From assembly GCA_914767885.1 (NCBI GenBank), contig CAJZBQ010000020.1, forward strand, positions 1 through 64,000: 64,000 bases of DNA, written 5' to 3'. The position numbers and the translations under genes are program-made. Shown here one piece after another: positions 55,144 to 64,000 of this stretch (positions are counted from its first letter, which is position 1; each line of letters starts with the position of its first letter). The notes beneath the pieces are model-generated. The model had not been told where the DNA came from and did not search any database. It saw nothing but the letters and a program-made list of their open reading frames with translations. This stretch comes from Blepharisma stoltei (Eukaryota > Ciliophora > Heterotrichea > Heterotrichida > Blepharismidae).

Positions 55144-57321
55144 TTACTTAGTAGAAGGCTGAACCTCGTACCTTTGATCCCAAGCTAAATTTACTTGTCC
55201 TATAAGCTCAGGGTTCCAGTTTGCAGGAGGTGTTGGCAACGGCGCTGGAGCATATTCAGCAGGATATATCATTACTGGCGAAAATACAGAAGGGCTATCA
55301 CCACAGCACATGCAAGATCCATCCATTTCTGCCTCTATATTCAGACTGTAGCCACACTCTACAATAGTTCCTTTTGTAGTAAAATGGCCAATGATTTTAT
55401 CTCTTGCCTGGGTAAGATCTAAAGCAATCTGCAATAATTTTCCCTGCAAAAGAGGATCTTTTTCAGAGCTTCCGTCACTTTTAATTCCTTCAGGAATCCC
55501 AGTTTCAGAAAACGCTTGCATAACAGTTTCACTATAAAAATGAGTATGGCCAGTATTCGTTAAATTGAGATTCATCACAGCACTGAACCCTGTTTCTTTT
55601 CCATTTAATCTGACTTGTCTTATTAAGGATGCTTTTACTCTTTTAACTTTTAGCTGACTAAGGGAATTATTGATATCAACAAGAACTAATACATTAAAAT
55701 GACGTGAAGATTTTTTAAATCTTGTAGATGGCTCCCGCAAGGGAGCGCAGGACTTTGAGGAAGGGAGGATGCCATTTGGAAAATGTGTATCTGCCTAAGT
55801 TTTACTTGATTTGGTGAAGAGTAATGCTGATAAGCTGACTGCATGCTTTATAACAGATAATGATTTTTGTATCAAAGGGAAGTGAGAGTTGGAAAGAATA
55901 TTCCAGCATACCAGTGTGCTAATTTTTCCCAGCCTAAAAAAAGTTGTTAGACTTTGGGCTTCTGACCAAGAGTAAAACAGAAAATTTAACCATTGTTGGA
56001 CTCTCCTTGAACCTTTATATACTATGATTAAGATTAAGATATCAGCAAGGACAATGGCAATTTCATCAGGAGTGTAATAATCCTTACTTCACCCCTCTGT
56101 GAGCGAACAAAAAGTTTTGTTTCTCAAGGAGGGGGGGGTTAATTGTTTTTTTTTTTAAAAAATTTATATATAAATTTTATATAATGTATTGGTAATATTT
56201 TATTTTGCTTATTTATGGTAAATTGATTTTGAAATATCAAAAAAATTTTGACATGCCATTATATATAAAACTGAGTCTATGGTATGTTAAAAATTTTTTT
56301 GGCATTTTAAAATCAATTTACCATAAATAAGCAAAATGAAATTTATGCAAGGGATTATAATAAAATTTTTTTTTTCAAAATAATCCCAATTCACAAAAAT
56401 CGTAAAGCAAATATTAATTTAATTTTCAAATTTTTTTTTAAAACACAACTTGTTTAAAATTAAACAGAATTAGCTAGATATTTCATTATATTAGTTATCA
56501 CTTGTATATCAAATTTTTTTTTTATAAAAAATTATTTGTTCGCTCAAGGAGGGTCAAAAAATAGGAATTTTCTAAAGGTTTTTGTTCGCTCACGGAGGGG
56601 GGAATTAGCAATCCTTGCTTTGATGCCAATTTTTCCTTTACTGCAGCAACACCAAGTCGAAATTTGTGCTGTTTTTTCGCATACAATATTTTGATGAATA
56701 CTTTCAGCTACTTGTTTAAAGGTCTTTACAGTGATTTGCCCGATAAGGGCAGGAGAAAGGAGAGGTAATTTTCCAGTGGGTTTACCAAGTCAGTTTGCCC
56801 AAATCTACTGAGAGATGCTCATTTGTCAACTCTCCATTCTCCGCCCTATCTGTCAAATCACAGTAAACACCTATAATTTCTATTGGGCATTTATTTTTTA
56901 AAAATGCTTTACCACTCATAGGAGCAAGCTTTGCTCTCATTTCGTACCTGATGAAAGCACTGGCGCGGTCATGTGAATAATTAAATGACCCAGGAAGGTG
57001 ATCTGGGAGCTTAAAAGAAAAAGGAATTGTAAAGCTACGCATAGGCTGAGAAGCGTCTAAGGCATAAATTTGAAATTTAAAGTTAGAAATGTGGTGGTCG
57101 CCTTCATAGTTTCTCCAATGCTTATTCTTGCCTGAACCTCTTCTTTCGCTCCATTTCGTGGACTCTTTTCCTTTGAAGCCAAGAATGATTTTTGAAGGAG
57201 GTATTGCTTCTTGAATTTGGATAAAAATATTACCAGTAACTATTTCACCGCCTATGTAGGAAGTTTTATCAGCTGATATTATAAGACCTCCTTTAATTGT
57301 TGATCCTTCACTATTACCCAT
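55144..57321 (-). CDS. Arrestin-domain protein, paralog B, three insertions
   Basis: ATG 57321 gives MGNSEGSTIKGGLIIS, matching paralog A throughout. Three segments are removed: the IES 56719-56875 (restoring PIEIKQVAESI), the MITE 56087-56607 (restoring ARIAKDYYTPDE) and the element 55687-56052 (restoring VLADINNSLSQLKV). The result is 1134 nt, 377 aa, ending at TAG 55144-55146. The paralogs share the C-M-C-C-G-D turn and the A-P-A-P-L-P proline stretch. Same inferred role as paralog A. Confidence 0.88.
55687..56052 (+). mobile_element. SINE-like element with 15-bp TSD in arrestin B
   Basis: GATATCAACAAGAAC (55672-55686) and GATATCAGCAAGGAC (56038-56052) agree at 13 of 15 positions and flank 366 bp. 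The insert starts TACATTAAAATGACGTG and ends in GATTAAGATTAAGAT. Paralog A has no insertion here, and removal restores a continuous match to it. Confidence 0.85.
56087..56607 (+). mobile_element. MITE with nested element (521 bp) in arrestin B
   Basis: TA flanks at 56085-56086 and 56606-56607. Left box CTGTGAGCGAAC, core TTAAACAGAATTAGC, right box GTTCGCTCACGGAGGGGGG. It is longer than other copies because a 136-bp inverted-repeat element (56202-56337) has inserted. TA-to-TA removal gives GCT AAG GAT TAT TAC (A-K-D-Y-Y). Confidence 0.92.
56202..56337. mobile_element. Nested inverted-repeat element (136 bp)
   Basis: Perfect terminal inverted repeats of about 29 bp (ATTTTGCTTATTTATGG ... and complement) flank about 77 bp, inside the MITE of arrestin B. 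Absent from the other MITE copies, so it is a later insertion. Confidence 0.88.
56719..56875. other. 157-bp TA-bounded IES in arrestin B
   Basis: Joining TA at 56875-56874 to TA at 56718-56717 (minus strand) gives GAA ATT AAA CAA GTA GCT (E-I-K-Q-V-A), as in the uninterrupted paralog A. It contains a TAA in frame. Confidence 0.9.
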
Positions 57322-57778
57322 TAATTATTTTCTAATAAAATCCAAATAAAAAATAAGCATTTTAGATAAACTAAACAGAAACTGCCTGCTCTAAGATTTA
57401 ATTGAGTTGAATGCTTTTAAGGCAGAAAAATTATATTTGTGAGTACTATAACTATCCTTATATAATGTAGGAATTACTCGGGAGTTATAAAGCTTGCTAG
57501 TAATAAACTTAATTTGTCACATGATAAAATCTAAATCTGCTTATTTTTAGATATATATTCGCTATACATTTGTGTCGGTTATTTATCTTTTAAGGTTGTC
57601 CATATTTCTAATTAAATATAAATTTACCATTTTATTTACAAGTGTTTTTTATATTAAATCTAAAAGCTATTAATTCAACGCAAAATCTATTATAAAATTA
57701 TTTGGAAGGCCTAATTTTTTAAAAAATCCAAAATATTGATCTAATGTATATTGATATTAAAATTCGCATACCATTATA
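57322..57778. other. AT-rich intergenic DNA
   Basis: 5' flank of arrestin B; nothing else recognised. Confidence 0.4.
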
Positions 57779-57835
57779 ACAATGACCCCCCCCCTCAATC
57801 TTCATGTCTATTGCAACAAAAATTTTTCGAAAAAA

Positions 57836-57910
57836 TTTTCATGCCTACTGCAACACAACATTTTCATGCCTACTGCAAAACAACATTTTCATGCCTACTG
57901 CAACACAACA
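57836..57910 (+). repeat. Three 25-bp tandem repeats
   Basis: Unit TTTTCATGCCTACTGCAACA plus CAACA, three copies with one mismatch. The unit resembles the inner part of the element's own terminal repeat (TCTTCATGTCTATTGCAACA), so it probably arose by local duplication of the end. Confidence 0.9.
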
Positions 57911-58096
57911 TTTTTATAAAAAAAAATTAATGCATTTTTCTCTAGGTGAGTTTCTCAAAAACCCCATAAAACAGCGCTGCTGTAGGCGTGTCAATGACCT
58001 CTAATCGAGATTTGGATGGTTATTGTCATTGCTCGCCGTTTTATTAAACTTATCTAGCTAAAATTTAAGATGCGCATCTAAAATTTGCTGCAAGAG

Positions 58097-58627
58097 GATT
58101 AGGATTATACAGACAGGCGCTAGCCATATTGGTGGCACAGTCACCAAAGACCTCCCGTGCAGAAGGTTCTACCGCTTTTCGATTCCAGCCCAGAGGGTCT
58201 ATTCCTCTTACGAGTTCCCTTCCGGTACTTCTGTCTTCTCCTTGCCTTGCGGCTTCAGTCTTGAGTGGGCGGCTTATGGATTTCTGCGTCCCTGCTACGG
58301 GCAATTGGAGTAACTTGATTCCAAGGATCAGCTCCTTAGAGTCTATCGGATGTCAAAGTACCTTCCTTCGACAGCTACACGAAAAAGACTGTTCCCCTGT
58401 GGCCTGGGCAGAAACCCCAGTTTCTCGGTAGAGGAATGCCTGGGTCCTCGGATCAAAAGGACGTTGTTGAGCGCATCTATTTCCAACCACAGGAAAGCAG
58501 CCAAAACCTGCCCGGATATACACTTCTTGGGCCTGCGTCTGATTCTCGGCTCGGGGTCTGGAATGCTGCGCCAAGAGGGCAGGCTGACACGTGCCGCCAT
58601 TTTAATATATATAATTTGTTGCAAGAG
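58097..58627 (-). mobile_element. SINE-like element with 14-bp TSD nested in the third inverted-repeat element
   Basis: ATTTGCTGCAAGAG (58083-58096) and ATTTGTTGCAAGAG (58614-58627) flank 531 bp. On the minus strand it starts ATTAAAATGGCGGCACG and ends TAATCCTAATCC. It is the GC-richest copy and shares GAGTGGGC-GGCT-like sequence with the 41-kb element. The several open frames in it are incidental. Confidence 0.88.
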
Positions 58628-58881
58628 ACATGAAAATTATTATTTTTTTTATATATAATAAGAGACATGAAAATTATTATTTTTTTTTATATAAAATTTT
58701 ATATTAAAAAATTGCATTTTTGTTGCAATAGACATGAAGATTGAGGGGGGGTCATCGTTAGTTGTTTTAGCAAAGAGACTTTTATTAATCAATTTTACAA
58801 TAATTATTAATAGTTATATCAATTGGCCAAAATTCTTTTTTCTATTCCTTTCTGAAATGGATCTAAAAATAATTCTTCCAA

Positions 58882-59520
58882 ATGGGTTCTCATTTAACCA
58901 AAAGCAAAACGCCAGCATCATCCCAAAATCCTTTAAATTTTCCCGAAGAATGGCTTCGTATTGACTATGTATTCAGATGTCTCTCCACAAGAGAAGTAAA
59001 AATCCTTTTTTCTCATCTAGACTACACTCCAACTACGATAACAAACATCGGAAATGTAGATACTCCAATAATCTTCTACTGCATCTGTAATTCAAGGCTT
59101 AAAATATTAAAATGCTTAGTAGAAGAACTAAACGCTGATTTACGCTTTGTTTACAAAGGAGAAACTGCTTTAACTACAGCTATCATCAACAACTGCTACG
59201 AAAGATTCCATTATCTTATCACCCTACCAAGCATTGACATTAACCAAGTCACAACAACCAAAAGCAGCGCTATAATCCACGCTGCAAAGCCAGGGAAAGA
59301 AAAATTTTTTACCGAATTGTGTGAAATTAACGTCAACCTAGACCCAATCGGCAAGCACAAAAATAAATCTGAGCTATCAAGATCAGCTGTAGACCATTGG
59401 TACACAAACCGGGTCATAAAAGTCCGATTGTTATTGTTTTGGAAGCCATTCCAAAAAGAAGAAAACATCCTCAAAAACTTGCCTCAGGCACTAGTGAGAG
59501 AAATCGCTGAATATATTTAA
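58882..59520 (+). CDS. Ankyrin-repeat-like protein with MGSHLTKS N-terminus (212 aa)
   Basis: ATG 58882 to TAA 59518-59520. The N-terminus MGSHLTKS is a good myristoylation candidate. Residues about 55-150 have degenerate ankyrin features (TPIIFYCICNSRLKILKCLVEE, ETALTTAIINNCYERFHYLI, SSAIIHAAKPGKEKFFTEL). The end LPQALVREIAEYI is an amphipathic helix. No TGA is needed. It is tail-to-tail with the RCC1 gene, 16 bp apart. Specific function unknown. Confidence 0.75.
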   Translation: MGSHLTKSKTPASSQNPLNFPEEWLRIDYVFRCLSTREVKILFSHLDYTPTTITNIGNVDTPIIFYCICNSRLKILKCLVEELNADLRFVYKGETALTTAIINNCYERFHYLITLPSIDINQVTTTKSSAIIHAAKPGKEKFFTELCEINVNLDPIGKHKNKSELSRSAVDHWYTNRVIKVRLLLFWKPFQKEENILKNLPQALVREIAEYI

Positions 59521-59536
59521 TAGTATTTAAACAAAT

Positions 59537-62059
59537 TTATATTCTGAACCCTGAAAGTTTATTTTCGAGCTCAGTTTTATTGTCCTGCAACAAGTTCAGC
59601 CTAAGCCTTATTTCAGCTAAGCTGTTTTTTAACACCCCTCCTCCTTCTCTAAATGTAGGAGGAGTCTGATGTTCTTGCAGCTGGGCATGCTTCATTTGTA
59701 GCCTTGGTGACAAATAATTTTCACATTTTGTTTTGTGGACTGGAGAAACTGTTACAGTGGGCTCTATAGAATTGTTAAAAATTTTCCTATCGATTTCCAT
59801 TGAAATGTTAGGAGACTCTAACGGCAAAGTTGTGTCTGGGCTTGCCCCGTTGTAACGGTCTGACATTCTGGCTCCCATAGGGGTGCTTAATAAATTAAGC
59901 GTCCTTTCTTTATACTCTTTTGCCCTTTCTCGTAAATCTTTTTCTAGATTGGTAAACAGCTGCTTATTTTTTGATTCAGCTTCATTTAAATCCATTTTCA
60001 GCTTGCAGTTTTCTTTTTCTAAGTTTTGAATTTTTTGCTTGAATTCAATTATAGCTTTGTCTTGGCTTGCGATTTTATTTTGGTAATTTTCGCATTGTTC
60101 TGTTAGTAAAGTCATGGATTTTTCAATTTGGTCACATCTTTTGATGAGGTCTTCTGTGTCAGCAGCATTTTCTGCTGGTTTTGAATTTTTTCTGACCTCA
60201 CTCCTGAGCAGCTCTGCTAGTTTTTCTTTTTGCTTGATGGTCTCTTCTAAGGTGATTTGGTCATTTTCTTTATTTGTCAAAAGCTTGCGGATTTCTTGGT
60301 CTTTTAGCTTTATTTCATAAGCGTATTTTTCTTCAAGTTTTTGAAGTTCAGCCTCAAGCTTCACCCTGCTGCGGATTTCTTGCTCCCTTAAATTTTCAAT
60401 ATCTTTAAGCCTGTTTTCTAGCTTTTCAATAATTTTAGCGTCCGAATTTCTTTTTAGCTCCAAGCTCTGCTTGATGTCTTTTGCCTCTTTTTCTTTTTCT
60501 TCTGCTATGATTTTAAATCTTTGAATTTCTTTACTATGGATCTCATTTTGGTATTTACTGGTGTCGTTTACCCTCTGTAAAGCGATTCTCATGTCGCTTA
60601 ATTCTCCTTCAAGCTCCCTTATTTTGACGCCACACTGATGCCTTTCAGTAGATTCCTGGTCTTTTTTCTTATGCTCGTATTCTTCTTTTTTAATATAAGA
60701 GCTTTCTAAATCTTCATGTTTTTTGGCTTCTCTTTTAATATTTCTGGATTTTGTGGCGTCGGTGTGGGAATCGTCAATAAAGCTGTTTTCTTTTTTGGTA
60801 TAGACTTTTGAGGCTGAGGATCGGGCTGATTCAAGCTTGGAGGTATATTTTGAAGGTGTTTTAGGGCCAGAAATTTTAGGAGGAGATATATATCTTTTGA
60901 CTGATTGAGCTCTGTCTTGCCCTTTTGCTACTAAAATAGGACTTTTTCTAGGCGATTTTACCTGTTCTCCATATATATCCTGCCCAAGTGCTAAGGCAAA
61001 ATTTCCTCCACAAGACACCAAGCTGACTTGTCTCCCTGCAAGAATATTCAGCCTATTAATAGTAGCCCTCCTTTCATAGTCCCCAATGCCTAATTCTCCA
61101 TTAGAGTTGCTTCCCCACGTTCAAATATTCCCAGCCTTATCTAAAACAGCCCCAAAAGTACCACCCAAGGTTAAATCTTTGATTTCTGGCAGCTCATTCA
61201 GCAGCTTAGGAGCCAGGCACTCTCCAAAAATGCCAGTCCCCCAGACATAAAGTTCACCAGTCTCAGAAATTGCGGCTGAATGGTAGCCACAGGCGACTTT
61301 TGCAATTCTTTCTCTATCCAGCCCATTGACCCTTATTGGTATACTTGAGCTTTTTTTGTTGCCAATCCCAAGCTGGCCAAAGGCGTTACCTCCCATAGCC
61401 AGAACAAACCCTGAGACAGTGACCACAATACTGTGATAAAGACCACAGGCTACTTGTTTTGGGGCATCAATCAAATTTATAAAAGCAGGCAAAAGCTCGT
61501 TTTCTCTTTTCCCAGTCCCCAGCTGGCCTGAATCTCCTGCTCCCCACATAAAAAGTGACTTATTCCTGTTATTTTCACAGATAATCCCTGTATGTCTGCT
61601 CCCACAACTTACTTGTAAAGCTTTAAAGCCTTCATTTAAAGTGACATTTTCAGGAGTCCATCTGCATTGTGTATCTCCTAATCCTAAAGCTCCAAAATCC
61701 CCAGAACCCCAGGAAAATACTAATCCACCTTCAACAACAGCGGCTGAGTGCCCACCTCCACATGATACACTTATAGTCCTATATCCTGATAATTTGTCGA
61801 CTAAACAAGGAGAGGAGCTCTGAGTCGTCGTTTTATCACCAATTCCAAGTCTCCCATTTAAATTACTGCCCATTGTATATAAGTAGCCTGTTCTTGACAC
61901 AAAAGCAGCGTGCTCTTCTCCACACGAGACTTGTGATATTAATACATTAAATGTACAAAAGCGAGGAGAGCAATAAGTTTTGCCAGTTGTGTGTGAGCCT
62001 AAGCCAAGCTGTCCAGAGTTGTCATTTCCCCAACTAAAAACTTCAGTGTATCCTTCCAT
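59537..62059 (-). CDS. RCC1-repeat protein with long coiled-coil C-terminus (840 aa)
   Basis: ATG 62059 starts MEGYTEVFSWGNDNSGQLGLG. Seven RCC1-type blades (repeats of V-S-C-G-x-x-H-x-A ... W-G-x-x-x-x-G-Q-L-G) fill residues about 5-370. One blade contains TGA as Trp (DKAGNI-W-TWGSNSNGELG, near 61119). Under the standard code this gene falls apart into two. A Ser/Lys/Pro-rich linker (SPPKISGPKTPSKY) follows, then about 280 residues of coiled coil, ending at TAA 59537-59539. The RCC1-coiled-coil layout resembles ciliate and plant RCC1 proteins of unknown role. A guanine-exchange function cannot be assumed. Confidence 0.88.
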
Positions 62060-62214
62060 CTCTAACGGTATGAAGATTTGATTTATGAAAATGGTTTGAA
62101 TGTCTATACATTTGAAATTATTCAGCAATATGAATAAAAATATTTTATAATGTCTATAACTATAAAGAATCCTTTTAATACCAATAATAATCAAAGAAAT
62201 ATTAAATTACTGGA

Positions 62215-63195
62215 TTATTGCCTAATTCTTGATTGATCAGGAACCCAAAACAACAAGTTTTGACACCCTGATGTCAGCAGTGCATGCTCTCTGCTCCAAG
62301 CCAGACATGTAGGTGTTTTCGGGTGTCCTCTAAGTTCATGCACTTTTTCATAGGTATTCACATCAAAGAACACAATTGAGTTATTTTTTTCGTCCCCAGT
62401 TGTGATATACTTGCTATCTGGGCTAAAGCACGCCATCACCTTTCCATTCTCATTCTGAAAATCCTTAAAAATATGTTTCTTCTGGCCATCCAAAGCATCT
62501 AAAAGTAAAATCATATTTTCCACTGTATATGCTAACAGATACTGCCCGTCCTCACTGAACTGTATCCCTTTAATCTCTGGACACTCCACTTCCCAGGTCG
62601 AAAAAGCGCCATCTGCATAATTGTTGGCATCTATCAGCTTTATGTAATTTTTTGTCACATTTTGCGTCACCACTGGGTAAACCAATGCAAAAATTGCTCC
62701 AGACGGGTCAAAAGTGCACATTCCGCCAGCTGAGGCTTCTTTATAATCAAGCCTGCCAAGAGCCCTTCTACTTCTTAATTCCCATAAGAGCAGCAGCTTG
62801 TCTTTTGACGTCGAAATAAACATGTCGTTTTTCGGGCTCATATCAATAGAGGTGATATCGTCGCCGTGGCCTCTGAAATTGTGGATAATCCTGTTGTCGT
62901 ATGAGCTCCAATATTTGACCAAATGCTCGTTGCCCTTTTTTGTGGAGCATAAGAAGGCGTTGTTGTGGTGAGTGAAGTGGACGTTCTCGACGCCATATTC
63001 TTTGTTGTAGAGAAGCTTGTCACGGGTTCCACGCTGGACATTGTAGATGTTGACGGAATCGTCGTCTGCGGAGGTGATCAGGAGGGAGCAGTCGTCGGAA
63101 AAACTGATAGAGTTGATGTCGCGCTGGGAGTCTTTGAAGACTTTGCCGATATCCATGCTTTGGATTACATTTTGTGTTAGCTCTATTGGCTCCAT
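62215..63195 (-). CDS. WDR82: WD40 protein WDR82/Swd2 (326 aa)
   Basis: ATG 63195 (MEPIELTQNVIQSMDIGKVF) is preferred to the upstream open extension because WDR82 proteins begin close to V-x-x-S-x-x-x-x-K-V-F. Blades contain I-N-S-I-S-F-S-D-D, SADDDSVNIYN, K-Y-W-S-S-Y-D-N, FRGHGDDITSIDMSP, TSKDKLLLLWELRS and FTPDS-like CFSPDSKYITTGD. The end SGCQNLLFWVPD matches the family's A-C-S-x-x-A-F-W-L-P. Length is near the usual 313-330 aa. WDR82 is a subunit of the Set1/COMPASS H3K4 methyltransferase and of a PP1-containing termination complex. It is an intact gene with no insertion. Confidence 0.9.
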   Translation of the reverse strand: MEPIELTQNVIQSMDIGKVFKDSQRDINSISFSDDCSLLITSADDDSVNIYNVQRGTRDKLLYNKEYGVENVHFTHHNNAFLCSTKKGNEHLVKYWSSYDNRIIHNFRGHGDDITSIDMSPKNDMFISTSKDKLLLLWELRSRRALGRLDYKEASAGGMCTFDPSGAIFALVYPVVTQNVTKNYIKLIDANNYADGAFSTWEVECPEIKGIQFSEDGQYLLAYTVENMILLLDALDGQKKHIFKDFQNENGKVMACFSPDSKYITTGDEKNNSIVFFDVNTYEKVHELRGHPKTPTCLAWSREHALLTSGCQNLLFWVPDQSRIRQ

Positions 63196-63648
63196 TTTAT
63201 TATAATGTGCTAGGGAAATTGGAGGAGTTGACTTAAGGGTAGAATAGAGATAGAGCAGTTTTATTGGAACAGATATGGTGAAAAATTTATAGAGAAAGGG
63301 ATATAGACTAGATACAATTTTGAAAAACAAAGTCCCCGATAATAAATTTGTTGAGAATTGATTAAGTTAAGAGATTATTTGCAGTTTAGTAGTTTTAATG
63401 CTTCCTATAAGTTTGTAGAGACTTTTTACTTTTCTAATTATTTAATCTAAGATTCCAAAACATGAACTTTGCTGGAGGATAGGATTGATACACTTTATTA
63501 TAAAAAATTAGATGCTATCATTTAGTATTTTAAAAAAAGTGCTAATTAAGTTGAATTTTCATAAAATCAAATTAGATTTAATTGTTTAAACAAGCTTTGA
63601 AGCCGTATTTGTATTAATTTTATTAAGCTTTCAGCCTCATATTAGTAT
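63196..63648. other. Intergenic, AT-rich
   Basis: Nothing recognised; between WDR82 and the GTPase, both on the minus strand. Confidence 0.4.
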
Positions 63649-64000
63649 TTAAAATTTCTCTGTGATTTTACTATAATTTCTTCTGATATTTCAAACAACT
63701 TCTTCTGATGTATTTCTAAAAACGTCATTTATATTTTCTCCAGTTAACGCACTGACTTCCATATATATCGCTGCCCATTTTTCTGCTTTTTCTCTAGCTT
63801 CTTCTTCACTAATCTCTCTCACCAAGTCCTTTTTATTCCCTAATAAGGCAAAAACTGTCTCTTTTGCAGCAAAATTTTTCGCTCTGCTAAATCAATAATC
63901 AACATGTTCAAAGGTTTCCCTATTCGATAAGTCAAATATAAACAGTTCTATATTTTATTATCATATGTCCAAAAATATTATAACTACTATATTTTGTGTT
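63649..64000 (-). CDS. Rab/Ras-type small GTPase, 3' part
   Basis: The C-terminal half of a small GTPase runs off the window. Visible are F-I-F-D-L-S-N-R-E-T-F, the G4 motif G-N-K-K-D-L, and the G5-like motif E-V-S-A-L-T-G-E-N-I. The end is RRNYSKITEKF at TAA 63649-63651. Two TGA codons read as Trp (VDYWFSRA and EVVWNIRR). There is no C-terminal CC or CAAX motif, so prenylation is not evident. Upstream of about 63960 the frame closes, implying an intron or IES before the window edge. The family cannot be narrowed to one Rab. Confidence 0.8.

Larger units (their letters stand above)
57779..58760. mobile_element. Third TA-flanked inverted-repeat element (982 bp) with nested SINE-like element
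   Basis: The left end TAACAATGACCCCCCCCC and the complement of the right end (CTAACGATGACCCCCCC) match and continue through TCAATCTTCATGTCTATTGCAAC, about 45 bp of terminal inverted repeat with TA at each edge. Inside are three 25-bp tandem repeats (57836-57910) and an unrelated 531-bp element (58097-58627). Intergenic position. Confidence 0.88.

Noticed and set aside
58065-58668. Several overlapping open frames of 60-100 codons on both strands
   Set aside because: All lie within the GC-rich SINE-like element, where stops are rare by composition; frames do not agree with those of related elements.
1-64000. tRNA, rRNA and other RNA genes
   Set aside because: I saw no convincing cloverleaf or conserved rRNA segment by eye; box-B-like strings inside the SINE-like elements (for example near 58170 and 29440) were too weak to claim.

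Overview
This window looks like the end of a chromosome from a heterotrich ciliate, most probably Blepharisma or a close relative, and from a germline (micronuclear) or otherwise unedited version of the genome. Four observations support this. (1) Bases 1-864 are an 8-bp telomere repeat, CCCTAACA, which I associate with heterotrichs. (2) TGA reads as tryptophan inside conserved genes, while TAA and TAG are the stops. Two tandem paralogs exchange TGG and TGA at matching tryptophans, and TGA lies in the zinc finger of Sec24, an RCC1 repeat, a PAP2 neighbour gene and a Rab-type GTPase. (3) Introns are 15 nt (GTAA...TAG or CAG), with six clear cases. (4) Many coding regions are cut by DNA segments that, if removed between two TA dinucleotides or between two copies of a target-site duplication, restore a conserved reading frame exactly. 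This is how internal eliminated sequences (IESs) behave.

Layout. 1-4.9 kb: telomere, a LINE-like 3' fragment, a small EF-hand gene and AT-rich subtelomeric DNA. 4.9-22.05 kb: two tandem paralogs of a large secreted Cys-rich (furin/EGF-like) protein. The first is spread over 11 kb by insertions, including a 436-bp nested palindrome; the second is more compact but has two single-base frameshifts. 22-32.3 kb: sparse DNA with a profilin-like gene carrying an in-frame TAA, three tandem copies of an unrecognised small (possibly myristoylated) protein family, and a decayed acidic repeat ORF. 32.3-64 kb: compact, gene-dense housekeeping region. It holds PP4 catalytic subunit, Sec24, a small membrane protein, a coiled-coil protein, a membrane RING-H2 ligase, a PAP2/glucose-6-phosphatase-like enzyme, PRP5/DDX46, a multi-EF-hand calcyphosin-like protein, a TRIM37 orthologue, two arrestin-domain paralogs, an ankyrin-like protein, an RCC1-coiled-coil protein, WDR82/Swd2, and the 3' end of a Rab-type GTPase.

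Mobile DNA. Three groups can be told apart. (a) A MITE-like family of about 390 bp, TA-flanked, ending in CTCCC...GGGAG homopolymer tracts with the box CTCCGTGAGCGAAC. There are four near-identical copies (38.9, 40.7, 43.9, 45.2 kb) and several older ones (6.3, 17.9, 50.5, 56.1 kb). (b) Two other TA-flanked terminal-inverted-repeat families (13.4 and 57.8 kb). (c) A SINE-like family of GC-richer 0.34-0.74 kb elements that start with ATTAAAATGG-like sequence, end in short tandem-repeat tails and carry 9-16 bp target-site duplications. At least five sit inside protein-coding exons.

The strongest claims are the reconstructed genes. With the listed segments removed, PP4 becomes 921 nt (306 aa), the RING gene 813 nt, the PAP2 gene 984 nt, arrestin A 1140 nt, arrestin B 1134 nt and the EF-hand gene 1689 nt. 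All are multiples of three and free of stops in the parts I read. I had no tools, so all boundaries are hand-read, and I made no database comparison.
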